Source: Clostridia bacterium (GTDB lineage: Bacteria > Bacillota > Clostridia > Lachnospirales > Lachnospiraceae). From it: a DNA stretch of 64,000 nt. Location: NCBI GenBank assembly GCA_910575725.1, contig CAJTFE010000013.1, positions 45,304-109,303 of the forward strand, read 5' to 3'. Made by a program: the position numbers and the translations under genes. Shown one piece after another: positions 1 to 9,344 of this stretch; the stretch's first letter is position 1; every line of letters starts with the position of its first letter. The notes under the pieces are model-generated. The model saw nothing but the letters and a program-made list of their open reading frames with translations. It did not search any database and had not been told where the DNA came from.

Positions 1-2
1 TA

Positions 3-206
3 GAGGGATTGGAGCGCAGCCTGGAGAACCAGAAAAAAGCCTCAGAGGCTCAACGGCAGAATTCACACAAGAAACTGGAAGAGCAGAACCAGGCGGCCCA
101 GAAGCGCATGGCAGAGCAGAAGCGGAGCTTTGAGGGAGAGATCGACCGGCTGGAACGGGAGAACAGGGAGCTTTTAAGAAAGCTGGGCCAGCGGTCCTAT
201 ACATAA
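3..206 (+). CDS. C-terminal fragment of a coiled-coil protein (possibly ZapA)
   Basis: The reading frame is open to the left edge of the window and ends at TAA 204-206, so only the last ~67 residues are seen. They are almost entirely charged and Gln-rich with heptad-like spacing, which indicates a long parallel coiled coil and no catalytic domain. In many Clostridia a ZapA-type cell-division protein with a C-terminal coiled coil lies directly upstream of a U32 peptidase gene, as here; that assignment is inferred from context. A TTG at 9 is the first internal start codon, but the true start lies outside the window. Confidence 0.5.
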   Translation, partial: EGLERSLENQKKASEAQRQNSHKKLEEQNQAAQKRMAEQKRSFEGEIDRLERENRELLRKLGQRSYT

Positions 207-395
207 GAGGAAAAGCAAGAATTACAGCAGTGTATATCGGGGGTTGCTGCAAAATACGGCAGTGAGGATTTATGAGATCCGAAGGTCTTATTTGCAGACA
301 ACCTTTTTACTTTTAAGGGAGAAGGATACTGCAGCATTTGAAACAGCCATAAGATATCCTTTGGCAATACTTGCAGCAGTGAAATGGAGAATGGA

Positions 396-2651
396 ATGAG
401 ACATAAAACGGAACTTCTGGCTCCGGCCGGTTCCTATGACAGCTTAAAGGCTGCGGTAGGGGCTGGAGCAGACGCAGTTTATCTTGGGGGCGCCAGGTTC
501 GGCGCCAGGGCTTATGCAGATAATTTCGGAGAAAAAGAACTGTGCGATGCCATCGGCTACGCCCATCTTCATGGCTGTGATCTGTATTTAACCGTCAATA
601 CCCTTTTGAAAGATAAGGAACTGGAAGAACTGGGAGCTTATCTAAAGCCTTATTATGAGAGCGGCCTGGATGCAGTGATTGTCCAGGACCTTGGAGTATT
701 TTCTTATATTCGTGAGTATTTTCCGGATCTGCCTATACATGCAAGTACCCAGATGACTATTCTGGGAGCCGGAGGCGCCCGGTTTTTAAAGGAACAGGGA
801 GCCGCTAGAATCGTGACGGCCAGAGAGCTTTCCCTGGAGGAGATCCGTCAGATCCATGCAGCTGCAGACATTGAGATAGAGAGCTTTATTCATGGAGCCC
901 TCTGCTATTGCTATTCCGGTCAGTGTCTGTTCAGCAGTATGCTGGGAGGAAGAAGCGGAAACCGGGGACGCTGTGCCCAGCCCTGCCGTCTGCCTTATCA
1001 GGTGAAGGCAGAGGGGAAGATACGGAACCGCCGGGAGGAAGCTTACCTGCTCAGTCCCAAGGATATGTGTACCCTTGAGCTGCTTCCAAAGATTCTGGAG
1101 GCAGGGGTCTGTTCTTTAAAAATAGAAGGGCGGATGAAACGTCCGGAATATACTGCGGGAGTTGTACGGATCTATCGAAAATATCTGGATTTTTACCTGG
1201 AACATGGAAAGGACAGTTATCAGGTTGAACAAAAAGACTTAGAAGAGCTAAAGCGGCTTTACAACCGCGGAGGATTTTCCAAGGGATATTATCAGGTGCG
1301 AAACGGCCGGGAGCTGATGTCTCTTTCCAGGCCGGGACATTTTAAGGGAAGCTGGGAAAAGGGGAAGGACAAGGGCAAGAGAAACGGAAACAGGCAGGAG
1401 CTTCTGGAAAAACAGGCATACGAAGGACTTTTGGCAGAGCTGAAGCAGCAGTACGTGGATAGAGAGAAAAAGGAAAAAATTAAGGGAAGCTTCCGTATTT
1501 CTACGGAATTTCCAACAGAATTTCTGGTAACATATAAGGAGGCTGCCATAAGCGTATCAGGAGAACCGGCCCAGAAACCCAAAAATCAGCCCATGCATCC
1601 GGAGGCTGTCTTAAAACAGCTTCAAAAAACAGGTGACAGCCCTTTTTGTTTTGAAAAGCTGGAGCTTGAAGGAGAAAAAGAAGTATTTCTTCCGGTCCGC
1701 CAGCTGAATGGCATGCGCCGGGAGGCTTTGGAAAAGCTTGAGAAGGAGCTTCGGGCCCGGGGAAGCCGCAAATGCGTGAGGGAAGTATTTCCGCCGGAAA
1801 AAGGGCAAAGGGAAGAGGACAGGCAGGGAAAAGCTGAGGGCTGCGCCATTCATGTACAGCTGGAACAGCCGGAGGATCTTTGGACCGTATTGGATATTCC
1901 GGAGGTTTCCATGATTACTGTTTCCAGCGGCCATACAGACTTTGGGCAGTTAAAGGCTTATGCAGATGCCTGCCGCAAAGCCGGAAAGTCTTTCGGCCTT
2001 GTCCTTCCGGCAATCTTTCGGGTTTCGGAGGAAAGATATTTTAAGGAAAGGCTTTCTCTGTTAAAGAATGCCGGCTTGGACACACTTGTGGTAAAGAATC
2101 TGGAAGAGCTTGCATTTTTAAGGGAAGCGGACTGGAACCTTCCAGTAATCCTGGATCATAATCTCTATACATTTAATCAACGGGCACGCTTGTTTTGGAA
2201 GGAACAGGGGATCTTTATGGATACCCTTCCTCTGGAGCTGAATGCACAGGAGCTTGTCCGCCGGGGCTGTGAGGGCAGTGAGATGCTGGTGTACGGTTAT
2301 CTGCCTTTGATGGTGACGGCCAACTGCCTCCACAAAACCATGAAGGCCTGCCGGAAGCAGGAAGAGCTCTGGAAGCTTACAGACCGCTACAAGAAAGAAT
2401 TTCCCATCGCCAATGAATGCCGGTGGTGCTATAATGTAATATACAACTGCGAACCCCTTTCACTTCTGGGAAATGTAAAGGAAGTGGAGCGTATTTCACC
2501 AAAAAGCCTGCGTTTGTGCTTTGTAATGGAGGATAAGCGGAAAATCAGACGGATTTTGGAGCAGTATGTGGAGGTGTTCTGCCATAAGGGAGAGCCGCCG
2601 GCTTTCGAAGGGCCATTTACCAGGGGACATTTAAAACGGGGAGTGGAGTAG
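396..2651 (+). CDS. U32 family protein with C-terminal DUF3656-like region (RlhA/YdcP-like)
   Basis: About 751 residues. The N-terminal half is a U32 TIM-barrel-like domain starting at the typical ELLAPAGS motif. The U32 signature is present around residues 162-182 (ESFIHGALCYCYSGQC), followed by Cys193 and Cys197. These cysteines match the set that binds a [4Fe-4S] cluster in RlhA, TrhP and UbiU. The long C-terminal extension resembles the two-part RlhA/YdcP architecture, whose E. coli member hydroxylates 23S rRNA; a role in RNA hydroxylation rather than proteolysis is therefore plausible but inferred. Start chosen at ATG 396 because GGAG precedes it at normal spacing; the upstream ATG 384 has no clear ribosome binding site. 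A 177-bp gap separates it from the coiled-coil gene. Confidence 0.85.
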   Translation: MRHKTELLAPAGSYDSLKAAVGAGADAVYLGGARFGARAYADNFGEKELCDAIGYAHLHGCDLYLTVNTLLKDKELEELGAYLKPYYESGLDAVIVQDLGVFSYIREYFPDLPIHASTQMTILGAGGARFLKEQGAARIVTARELSLEEIRQIHAAADIEIESFIHGALCYCYSGQCLFSSMLGGRSGNRGRCAQPCRLPYQVKAEGKIRNRREEAYLLSPKDMCTLELLPKILEAGVCSLKIEGRMKRPEYTAGVVRIYRKYLDFYLEHGKDSYQVEQKDLEELKRLYNRGGFSKGYYQVRNGRELMSLSRPGHFKGSWEKGKDKGKRNGNRQELLEKQAYEGLLAELKQQYVDREKKEKIKGSFRISTEFPTEFLVTYKEAAISVSGEPAQKPKNQPMHPEAVLKQLQKTGDSPFCFEKLELEGEKEVFLPVRQLNGMRREALEKLEKELRARGSRKCVREVFPPEKGQREEDRQGKAEGCAIHVQLEQPEDLWTVLDIPEVSMITVSSGHTDFGQLKAYADACRKAGKSFGLVLPAIFRVSEERYFKERLSLLKNAGLDTLVVKNLEELAFLREADWNLPVILDHNLYTFNQRARLFWKEQGIFMDTLPLELNAQELVRRGCEGSEMLVYGYLPLMVTANCLHKTMKACRKQEELWKLTDRYKKEFPIANECRWCYNVIYNCEPLSLLGNVKEVERISPKSLRLCFVMEDKRKIRRILEQYVEVFCHKGEPPAFEGPFTRGHLKRGVE

Positions 2652-2659
2652 TCCATATT

Positions 2660-4054
2660 ATGACAAACCTCATTGTAGAATTATCAAAATTTGCCTTTAT
2701 TATTTTAATTGCACTGTATTCGCTTTTGAGTTTTTCTGCCTTTAAGAAAAGAGGGGCAGGAGAGATCAACTATGTCTGGAGACTTCAGAATCTTCTGATG
2801 TTTTTTATACATTTGCTGGCTTATGTGGTGATGTACCTGCAGAAAGGGGAGATTAAGCTTTTGATCTTCTATTTGTTTCAGCTCTTTCTTCTGCAGGCGG
2901 TTGTGGTTATGACCCAGGTGATTTATCCCCAGATTAACCGCCTGGTGCTCAACAATATGTGTCTGCTTCTGGCTGTCGGGTTTATTATGCTGACCCGTCT
3001 GTCCTACGACAGGGCAGTGCGGCAGTTTCAGATAGCGGCAGCGGCCTTGATCCTGGCCATGGTAATTCCGGTTCTGATTCGCAAATGCGGTTTTCTTAAA
3101 AAGCTTCCCTGGGTCTACGGCATAGCCGGGCTTCTGCTCCTGGCTGCGGTAGCGGTATTTGGCGAAAGCAGCTATGGTGCGAAATTATCTCTGAAAATAG
3201 GTTCCTTTGCCCTCCAGCCTTCGGAATTTGTAAAAATTACCTTTGTATTTTTTGTGGCGGCCCGGTTAAGCAAAAGCACGGCCTTTAAGGATGTGGTTCT
3301 GACAACCATAATGGCGGCTTCTCATGTGCTGGTGCTGGTTTTTTCAAGGGATTTGGGAGGGGCGCTTCTGTTTTTTGTCACCTATCTGGTTATGCTTTAT
3401 GTGGCTGCCAAAAAGCCTTTATATTTTATCAGCGGCCTGGGAGCCGGCTGTGTGGCTGCCTATGCGGGCTACCATCTCTTTTCCCATGTGCGCGTGCGTG
3501 TGATGGCCTGGAGCGATCCCTTCCAGTATATTGACAAGGAAGGCTACCAGATTACCCAGTCCCTTTTTGCAATCGGAACGGGAGGATGGTTTGGGACAGG
3601 CCTTTACCAGGGAGAGCCAAGTAAGATTCCGGTGGTGGTGGAGGATTTTATCTTTTCTGCTATTGCAGAGGAATTCGGGGGAGCTTTTTCCATCTGCCTG
3701 ATTCTGATCTGCGTCAGCTGCTTTATGATGTTTGTAAACATTGCGATGCAGATTAAAAATGATTTCTATAAATATACGGCCCTTGGGCTTGGAACCCTCT
3801 ATGGCTTTCAAGTGTTTTTGACCATCGGAGGAGCAATAAAGTTTATTCCTTCTACAGGCGTGACGCTTCCCCTTATCAGCAGCGGCGGAAGTTCTATTGT
3901 TGTAACCATTGCCATGTTTGCCATTATCCAGGGAATGTATCTTTTAAAGGAAGACGAGGAGTTAAGGATTGAAAAAGAACGAAAACGAAACGCAAAAGCC
4001 AAAGCAAAGAAAGCAAGAGCCCTTAAAGCGGAAAAAGCAAAAGAAAGATCATGA
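2660..4054 (+). CDS. FtsW/RodA/SpoVE family peptidoglycan glycosyltransferase
   Basis: 464-residue polytopic SEDS protein that polymerises lipid II into glycan strands at the membrane. Family features seen: the LQPSEFVKI motif mid-protein, followed by RDLGGALLFF, a large loop, and the C-terminal LPLISSGGSS motif. The extreme C-terminus is a Lys/Arg-Ala-rich cytoplasmic tail. It starts 8 nt after the U32 gene and overlaps the downstream class B PBP gene by 86 nt, so the two form a SEDS-bPBP pair. The pairing with a short PbpA-like transpeptidase resembles actinobacterial RodA-PbpA; whether it serves division, elongation or sporulation cannot be told. Confidence 0.92.
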   Translation: MTNLIVELSKFAFIILIALYSLLSFSAFKKRGAGEINYVWRLQNLLMFFIHLLAYVVMYLQKGEIKLLIFYLFQLFLLQAVVVMTQVIYPQINRLVLNNMCLLLAVGFIMLTRLSYDRAVRQFQIAAAALILAMVIPVLIRKCGFLKKLPWVYGIAGLLLLAAVAVFGESSYGAKLSLKIGSFALQPSEFVKITFVFFVAARLSKSTAFKDVVLTTIMAASHVLVLVFSRDLGGALLFFVTYLVMLYVAAKKPLYFISGLGAGCVAAYAGYHLFSHVRVRVMAWSDPFQYIDKEGYQITQSLFAIGTGGWFGTGLYQGEPSKIPVVVEDFIFSAIAEEFGGAFSICLILICVSCFMMFVNIAMQIKNDFYKYTALGLGTLYGFQVFLTIGGAIKFIPSTGVTLPLISSGGSSIVVTIAMFAIIQGMYLLKEDEELRIEKERKRNAKAKAKKARALKAEKAKERS

Positions 4055-5450
4055 GCTTACGGTGATCACCTACCTTTTTACGGGGCTCTTTACCCTGCTT
4101 ATCGGTTATTTTGTTTATTTTAACGCTGTCCTGCGTCCGGAAGTGATCAATAACCCTTATAATTCCAGACAGGAAAATTTCGCAAAACGGGTCGTGAGGG
4201 GGAAGATACTTGCTTCGGACGGCACGGTTCTGGCAGAGACAAAGACCGGGGAGGACGGGACGGAGACCCGCAGCTATCCCTATGGAAATGTATTTGCCCA
4301 TGTGACGGGCTATGCTACCAGGGGACGGACAGGAATTGAGTCCCTGGCGAACTTTGAGCTTCTGACCTCCAATGCCTTTTTTGGAGAGCAGATTGCAAAG
4401 GAGCTTAAGGAGGAAAAGAATATCGGGGACAATGTGGTTACGACCCTGGACACCAAGCTGCAGGAGACGGCTTACAATGCTCTTGGAAACCACAAGGGCG
4501 CTGTGGTGGTTCTGGAGGCTGAGACGGGAAAAGTTCTTGCCATGGTATCCAAGCCGGACTTTGATCCCAACCGGGTCAATGAGGATTGGGATGCTTTAAA
4601 TCAGAGCGAGAACAGTGACGGTGTTTTTTACAACAGGGCCATGCAGGGGCTGTATCCGCCGGGATCGACCTTTAAAGTGGTGACGCTTCTGGACTATATG
4701 AGGGAAAATCCGGACTACGAGGATTTTCAGTTTCATTGTTCCGGCAGCCTGACGGAGGGGAATTATACGATCAGCTGTTACGGAAAGAACGCTCATGGAA
4801 ATGAGGATCTTAGAAAGGCGTTTGCCAAGTCCTGCAATACGGCTTTTTCTTCTATCGGACTGTCTCTGGACGAGGGGACGTTTAAGAGTAATTGCGAAGG
4901 GCTTTTGTTTAACAGTGAGCTTCCCCTGCAGCTTCCCTATAGTAAAAGCTCCTTTTCGCTGGAGAGCGGCGCTGCGCCGGCGGAGCAGATGATGACGGGG
5001 ATCGGGCAGGGGGAGACCCTTGTTTCTCCTATGCATATGGCTATGATCATGGGGGCGATTGCCAATGAGGGTGTTCTGATGAAGCCTTATTTTCTGGAAC
5101 GGGTGGAGACTTATACGGGGGATCTGGTTAAGACCTTTCGCCCGGCTGTTTACGGCAGCCTTATGACAAAACAGGAGGCGGAGATTCTTACGGAATATAT
5201 GAGGGCTGTCGTGACGGAAGGGACGGGCAGTAAGCTGGATAATATGGGGTTCTTTATTGCAGGGAAAACGGGGACTGCGGAGTATTCCAGTGATAAAAGT
5301 AAGAGCCATGCGTGGTTTGCCGGGTTTTCGGATACAGGAGAGTCGGATATTGTGGTTTGTGTGCTGGTGGAGGAGGCCGGATCGGGGAGTGAGTTTGCGG
5401 TGCCTGTTGCCAGGGAGATTTTTTGGGCTTGGAATGTGGGACGGGAGTAG
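3969..5450 (+). CDS. Class B penicillin-binding protein (PbpA-like transpeptidase)
   Basis: 493-residue transpeptidase that cross-links peptidoglycan with the adjacent SEDS protein. A basic cytoplasmic N-terminus is followed by one membrane anchor (about residues 31-52), a short dimerisation region and a penicillin-binding domain. All three active-site motifs are intact: STFK at 233-236, SCN at 288-290, KTG at 433-435. Length fits the short PbpA-type class B PBPs. The TTG start at 3969 is supported by GAGGAG at 3956-3961 with 7-nt spacing, which forces a long overlap with the upstream gene. GTG 4062 is an alternative start but would remove the basic segment before the membrane span. Confidence 0.92.
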   Translation: MKKNENETQKPKQRKQEPLKRKKQKKDHELTVITYLFTGLFTLLIGYFVYFNAVLRPEVINNPYNSRQENFAKRVVRGKILASDGTVLAETKTGEDGTETRSYPYGNVFAHVTGYATRGRTGIESLANFELLTSNAFFGEQIAKELKEEKNIGDNVVTTLDTKLQETAYNALGNHKGAVVVLEAETGKVLAMVSKPDFDPNRVNEDWDALNQSENSDGVFYNRAMQGLYPPGSTFKVVTLLDYMRENPDYEDFQFHCSGSLTEGNYTISCYGKNAHGNEDLRKAFAKSCNTAFSSIGLSLDEGTFKSNCEGLLFNSELPLQLPYSKSSFSLESGAAPAEQMMTGIGQGETLVSPMHMAMIMGAIANEGVLMKPYFLERVETYTGDLVKTFRPAVYGSLMTKQEAEILTEYMRAVVTEGTGSKLDNMGFFIAGKTGTAEYSSDKSKSHAWFAGFSDTGESDIVVCVLVEEAGSGSEFAVPVAREIFWAWNVGRE

Positions 5451-5463
5451 TGTAGGGGGGGAC

Positions 5464-5679
5464 GGCGCCGCAGGAAAATATGCCAGCAGGCGTTTCCATA
5501 TCCTGTGTTCGGACGGTTCACGCACACACTGTCTGCTCTGAGTGTACATTGCCCCCTTTTTGGGTGTTGGATTTTGAAGGTGGTGTTGGGTCAATGTGCG
5601 CTCATATCAGACAGTGTGTGCGTGAACAGCCGGACACTGGATATTGGAAATGCCTGCTGGCATATTTTCCTGCAGCGCC
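5464..5679. repeat. Large palindromic element, copy A
   Basis: A 216-bp imperfect inverted repeat fills most of the gap between the PBP gene and the ABC-transporter promoter. Arms of about 93 nt (5464-5555 and 5587-5679) are nearly perfect reverse complements, apart from a few substitutions and 1-nt indels, around a loop of about 30 nt containing a C5T5 tract. The inner ~60 nt of each arm are shared with copy B at 24806-25020; the outermost ~30 nt are different but still pair with each other. No ORF of interest is contained. It may act as a transcribed hairpin, bidirectional terminator or MITE-like element; function unknown. Confidence 0.9.
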
Positions 5680-5739
5680 TGGGTTTTGGAGCCGGGTGAG
5701 GAGGGGAGGTTTTGGGTTTGTAAAAATTTTTTTGGGGGA

Positions 5740-5768
5740 TTGACAGAGGGGCGGGGGTGTGGTAGAAT
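5740..5768 (+). promoter_or_regulatory. Sigma-A-type promoter for amino-acid ABC transporter
   Basis: TTGACA at 5740-5745 and TAGAAT at 5763-5768 with a 17-nt spacer, about 118 nt upstream of the binding-protein start and just right of the palindrome. A near-consensus vegetative promoter. Confidence 0.8.
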
Positions 5769-5885
5769 GCAGGGGTAACTTTATTGTGGTACAGTGACCA
5801 ATTGGTAGAGAAAAGAAGTGGAGACTTGCGGAGGATGACTGAGATGGAGTTTGGATGTGATCGGAAGCGGGGATGGGAGGACATT

Positions 5886-6752
5886 ATGAAAAAAAGAGTT
5901 TTGAGTTTGATGTTGTGTGGTTTGATGATGGTTTCGCTGTTAGCGGGCTGTGGAGCTAAGGAGGAGCCGGCGGCGGATGCTGAGGCTGGGGCGGATGCTG
6001 AGGCCGGGGTGGATGCTGATGCTGAGGCTGAGAGTGATATGGAGTATGTGAAGTCTAAAGGGACTCTTGTGGTTGGTATTACGGATTTTGCGCCGATGGA
6101 TTATAAGGATGAGAGCGGCGAGTGGATTGGCTTTGACGCGGATATGGCGAAGGCGTTTGGGGAGAGTCTGGGCGTCTCTGTGGAGTTTGTGGAGATTGAC
6201 TGGGATAATAAGGTTCTGGAGCTTGACAGTAAGACGATTGACTGTGTCTGGAATGGTATGACGCTTACGGATGAGGTGAAGAGCGCTATGGAGTGCTCCA
6301 ATGCTTACTGCAACAATGCGCAGATTGTGATTGTTCCGGCGGATAAGGCGGATCAGTACCAGGATACGGACAGCCTGAAGGATCTTAATTTTGCAGTTGA
6401 GGCTGGCAGCGCCGGGGAAGCGGAGGTAAATGCGCTTGGGCTGAATAACACGCCGGTGAAGTCTCAGTCAGATGCCCTTCTTGAGGTGGCTTCCGGAACT
6501 TCGGATGCGGCTGTGATTGATTCTCTGATGGCGGCAGCTATGGTGGGAGAAGGAACCGGGTATGCGGATTTGACCTATACGGTTCAGCTGAACAGTGAGG
6601 AGTATGGCGTGGGCTTCCGTAAGGGCTCTGATCTGGCTGCGGCTTTGAATGATTTCTTCCTGGCAGGCTATGCGGACGGGAGCGTTGCGGAGTGCGCGGG
6701 TACTTACAATATACAGGCAGCCTTGATTGATGTGGATTTGACTGAGGAGTAA
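5886..6752 (+). CDS. Amino-acid ABC transporter substrate-binding lipoprotein
   Basis: About 288 residues. A signal peptide ends in a lipobox (LLAGC), so the protein is predicted to be lipid-anchored outside the membrane. A low-complexity Ala/Asp/Glu linker (residues ~27-50) precedes a bacterial family 3 solute-binding domain, recognisable from GTLVVGITDFAPM and GFDADMAKAFGE. It delivers a polar amino acid to the permease and ATPase encoded next; the ligand cannot be fixed. Start ATG 5886 follows GGGAGG at 5875-5880; the longer upstream frame lacks a signal peptide at its start. Coding bias shows many GCG/GAT codons in the linker from short internal duplications. Confidence 0.92.
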   Translation: MKKRVLSLMLCGLMMVSLLAGCGAKEEPAADAEAGADAEAGVDADAEAESDMEYVKSKGTLVVGITDFAPMDYKDESGEWIGFDADMAKAFGESLGVSVEFVEIDWDNKVLELDSKTIDCVWNGMTLTDEVKSAMECSNAYCNNAQIVIVPADKADQYQDTDSLKDLNFAVEAGSAGEAEVNALGLNNTPVKSQSDALLEVASGTSDAAVIDSLMAAAMVGEGTGYADLTYTVQLNSEEYGVGFRKGSDLAAALNDFFLAGYADGSVAECAGTYNIQAALIDVDLTEE

Positions 6753-6850
6753 GAAACCTGGATTTTGCATGGGGAATTGAATTTGCAGGAAGGTTCTTAA
6801 GGGGGCTTTTGAGAGTCTTTCTGTTAGGTAAAAGGGATGTTTGCGACCTT

Positions 6851-6873
6851 GATCCGGCTTTTGGAGCCGGATC
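6851..6873 (+). other. Intergenic hairpin after the binding-protein gene
   Basis: GATCCGGCT (6851-6859) pairs perfectly with AGCCGGATC (6865-6873) around a 5-nt loop. There is no adjacent T-run. It sits in the 225-nt gap between binding protein and permease, where such stems often stabilise the upstream mRNA and let the binding protein be made in excess; that role is inferred. Confidence 0.5.
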
Positions 6874-6977
6874 TCTGGCCGCATCTTTTGCTGTAATCCG
6901 GCTTTGGGTGGAGATTTTATAACCGGATATGGCGGCAGAGGTTTGATTTTTATTATACAGGAAAGCAGGATACATAC

Positions 6978-7664
6978 ATGGAGCAGTTTTTGGAGCAGTT
7001 TCCGATTGTGGTTCAATCGCTGAATATTGGTTTTTTGCAGACTTTGAAATTATTTGTGGTTACTCTTTTGGGAGCGGTTCCCTTGGGGCTTATCATTGCC
7101 TTTGGCTCCATGTCCCGTTTTCGTCCCTTGAGTTATCTTACGAAGATTGTGGTCTGGATTATCCGGGGGACGCCTTTGATGATTCAGCTGATGATTATTT
7201 TTTATTTTCCCGGCCTGGTGCTGGGAAATAATATCTGGGGAGGCGGAGAGGCCGGACGGTTTTTTGCTTCTGCCGTGGCTTTTGTTTTTAATTATGCCTG
7301 TTATTTTTCTGAGATTTACCGGGGCGGGATTCAGAGTGTTCCGGTGGGGCAGGAGGAGGCCGGGCTGGTGCTTGGCATGACGAGAAAGCAGATTTTCTTT
7401 AAGGTTACGCTGCTTCAGATGATTAAGCGCATTGTTCCGCCTATGTCGAATGAGATTATTACGTTGGTGAAGGATACTTCTCTGGCGCGGATTATCGCCC
7501 TCCAGGAGATTATCTGGGCAGGCCAGGCGTTTATGAAGGGGTCCCAGGGAATTTCCGGCCAGATTTGGCCGCTGTTTTTTACGGCGGTTTACTATCTGAT
7601 TTTCAGCGGCCTGTTGACGGTGCTGCTGGGATGGCTGGAAAAGAAGCTGGATTATTTTAGGTAA
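6978..7664 (+). CDS. Amino-acid ABC transporter permease
   Basis: 228-residue inner-membrane permease of the HisM/GlnP family with an N-terminal His/Glu/Gln/Arg/opine permease domain. Multiple hydrophobic segments are present. The EAA-type loop that docks to the ATPase is seen in the stretch [21 protein letters not shown]. It lies between the binding-protein and ATPase genes, 13 nt ahead of the latter, so the three make a complete importer; a single permease gene suggests a homodimeric channel. Confidence 0.93.
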   Translation: MEQFLEQFPIVVQSLNIGFLQTLKLFVVTLLGAVPLGLIIAFGSMSRFRPLSYLTKIVVWIIRGTPLMIQLMIIFYFPGLVLGNNIWGGGEAGRFFASAVAFVFNYACYFSEIYRGGIQSVPVGQEEAGLVLGMTRKQIFFKVTLLQMIKRIVPPMSNEIITLVKDTSLARIIALQEIIWAGQAFMKGSQGISGQIWPLFFTAVYYLIFSGLLTVLLGWLEKKLDYFR

Positions 7665-7677
7665 GGGGGCGTATGAA

Positions 7678-8460
7678 ATGGCGATTTTGGAGGTAGAGCA
7701 CTTAAGTAAGACCTTTGAGCGCACGGAGGTGCTTAAGGATATTAATTTTTCTTTGGAGAAGGGACAGGTGGTTTCGCTGATTGGATCTTCGGGAAGCGGC
7801 AAGACAACCTGTCTGAGGTGTCTTAACTTTCTGGAGCGGCCGGATACTGGGATTATCCGGGTCAATGGGGAGACGCTTTTTGACGCCAATGATCCGGTGA
7901 CTACACAGGAGGAGGCTATACGGAAGAAGCGGCTGCATTTTGGACTTGTGTTTCAGTCTTTTAATCTGTTTCCCCAGTATACGGCTCTTGGAAATGTGAT
8001 GCTGGCCAGTGAGCTATTGGCGAAGGAGCGGCCGGATTATAAGGAGAATAAGAGGACCATCCATGAGGAGATTGAGCATAAGGCGGAGGCGCTGCTGGTG
8101 CAGATGGGGCTGGGGGATCGGATGAAGAATTATCCGCATCAGCTTTCCGGAGGACAGTGCCAGCGTGTGGCGATTGCCAGGGCCCTTGCTCTGCAGCCGG
8201 ATATTCTCTGCTTTGATGAGCCTACTTCGGCTCTCGACCCGGAGCTGACCGGGGAAGTGCTGAGGGTTATTAAGGAACTGGCGGAACAGAGGACTACGAT
8301 GATTATTGTAACCCATGAGATGGCTTTTGCCAGGGATGTGTCGAATCATGTGATCTTTATGGATGACGGGAGGATTCTGGAGGAGGGGACGCCGGAAGAG
8401 GTGTTTGGAAATCCAAGGGAGGCTCGGACACAGCAGTTTTTGGGGCATTTCGTTCAGTAA
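7678..8460 (+). CDS. Amino-acid ABC transporter ATP-binding protein
   Basis: 260-residue cytoplasmic ATPase of the GlnQ/HisP class. It shows Walker [10 protein letters not shown] (about residues 37-45), a Q-loop ([10 protein letters not shown]), the signature [15 protein letters not shown], and Walker B leading into [10 protein letters not shown], then the switch His in IIVTHEM. An insertion between Q-loop and signature (about residues 115-140) is slightly longer than usual. Last gene of the three-gene transporter operon. Confidence 0.95.
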   Translation: MAILEVEHLSKTFERTEVLKDINFSLEKGQVVSLIGSSGSGKTTCLRCLNFLERPDTGIIRVNGETLFDANDPVTTQEEAIRKKRLHFGLVFQSFNLFPQYTALGNVMLASELLAKERPDYKENKRTIHEEIEHKAEALLVQMGLGDRMKNYPHQLSGGQCQRVAIARALALQPDILCFDEPTSALDPELTGEVLRVIKELAEQRTTMIIVTHEMAFARDVSNHVIFMDDGRILEEGTPEEVFGNPREARTQQFLGHFVQ

Positions 8461-8492
8461 GGTGGAAATATGGGAATTTTAGGCTTGGGAGG

Positions 8493-8521
8493 TTGAAATT
8501 TCGGTGGGTTGAGGTTATACT
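8493..8521 (+). promoter_or_regulatory. Probable promoter for purC-purB
   Basis: TTGAAA at 8493-8498, 17-nt spacer, TATACT at 8516-8521, about 55 nt upstream of purC. No PurR box or purine riboswitch fold was recognised in the short leader. Confidence 0.5.
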
Positions 8522-8576
8522 TATAGGACGGACGGGCTGAGATTCTGATAATTTTAAGAAAGGATAAAGAATTTTC

Positions 8577-9281
8577 ATGGAAAAGAAAGAACTGTTATAT
8601 GAAGGAAAGGCTAAGAAGGTTTATACTACGGAGGATCCGGATGTTTTAATTGTGGATTATAAGGATGATGCTACGGCGTTCAATGGTTTGAAGAAGGGGA
8701 CGATTCAGGGGAAGGGTGTCATTAATAACCGTATGAGCAACCGGGTGTTCCAGCTTCTGGAGAAGGAGGGGATTCCGACTCATTATGTTGAGGAGCTGAG
8801 TGATCGGGAGACGGCGGTAAAGAAGGTGGAGATTGTTCCCTTAGAGGTGATTATCCGGAATGTGGCGGCTGGAAGCTTTTCGAAGCGTCTCGGCGTGGAG
8901 GAAGGGACGAAGTTTGCAGCTCCGACTCTGGAGTTCAGCTATAAGAATGACGATCTGGGCGATCCGCTGATCAATGATTATTTTGCCATTGCGCTGGGAC
9001 TGGCTACCAGGGAAGAGATTGATACGATTACGGAATATGCGTTTAAGATCAATGAGGTGTATAAGGCTTATTTTGCCAATGCCGGGATTGAGCTGATTGA
9101 TTTTAAGATTGAGTTCGGGCGTTACAAGGGCCAGATTATTCTGGCGGATGAGACTTCGCCGGATACCTGCAGGCTGTGGGATATCAATACCCATGAGAAG
9201 CTGGACAAGGATCGCTTCCGCCGGGATCTGGGGAATGTAGAAGAGGCTTACAACGAGGTGTTTAAGCGTCTGGGACTGTAG
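8577..9281 (+). CDS. purC: Phosphoribosylaminoimidazole-succinocarboxamide synthase
   Basis: 234 residues, the usual length of bacterial PurC. It joins aspartate to CAIR using ATP to form SAICAR in de novo purine synthesis, in the cytoplasm. Family motifs visible: [10 protein letters not shown] at the N-terminus, [15 protein letters not shown], and the SAICAR synthetase signatures around residues 83-100 ([14 protein letters not shown]) and 173-180 (IDFKIEFG). Followed 63 nt later by purB, which encodes the next lyase step, so both are probably co-transcribed. Confidence 0.96.
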   Translation: MEKKELLYEGKAKKVYTTEDPDVLIVDYKDDATAFNGLKKGTIQGKGVINNRMSNRVFQLLEKEGIPTHYVEELSDRETAVKKVEIVPLEVIIRNVAAGSFSKRLGVEEGTKFAAPTLEFSYKNDDLGDPLINDYFAIALGLATREEIDTITEYAFKINEVYKAYFANAGIELIDFKIEFGRYKGQIILADETSPDTCRLWDINTHEKLDKDRFRRDLGNVEEAYNEVFKRLGL

Positions 9282-9344
9282 GCCAAGGTGGATTAAAAGG
9301 GGTATTACGTATGGGAATGCCTGCTGGAATAGGAGAATGCGAGA

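Noticed and set aside
4596..5594. 332-codon minus-strand frame over the penicillin-binding protein gene
   Set aside because: The plus strand has intact transpeptidase motifs; the minus product is low-complexity and basic, typical of an antisense shadow.
9312..9330. GGAATGCCTGCTGGAA before purB as another palindrome copy
   Set aside because: It resembles part of the outer arm of palindrome A, but lacks the core and any partner arm; probably chance.
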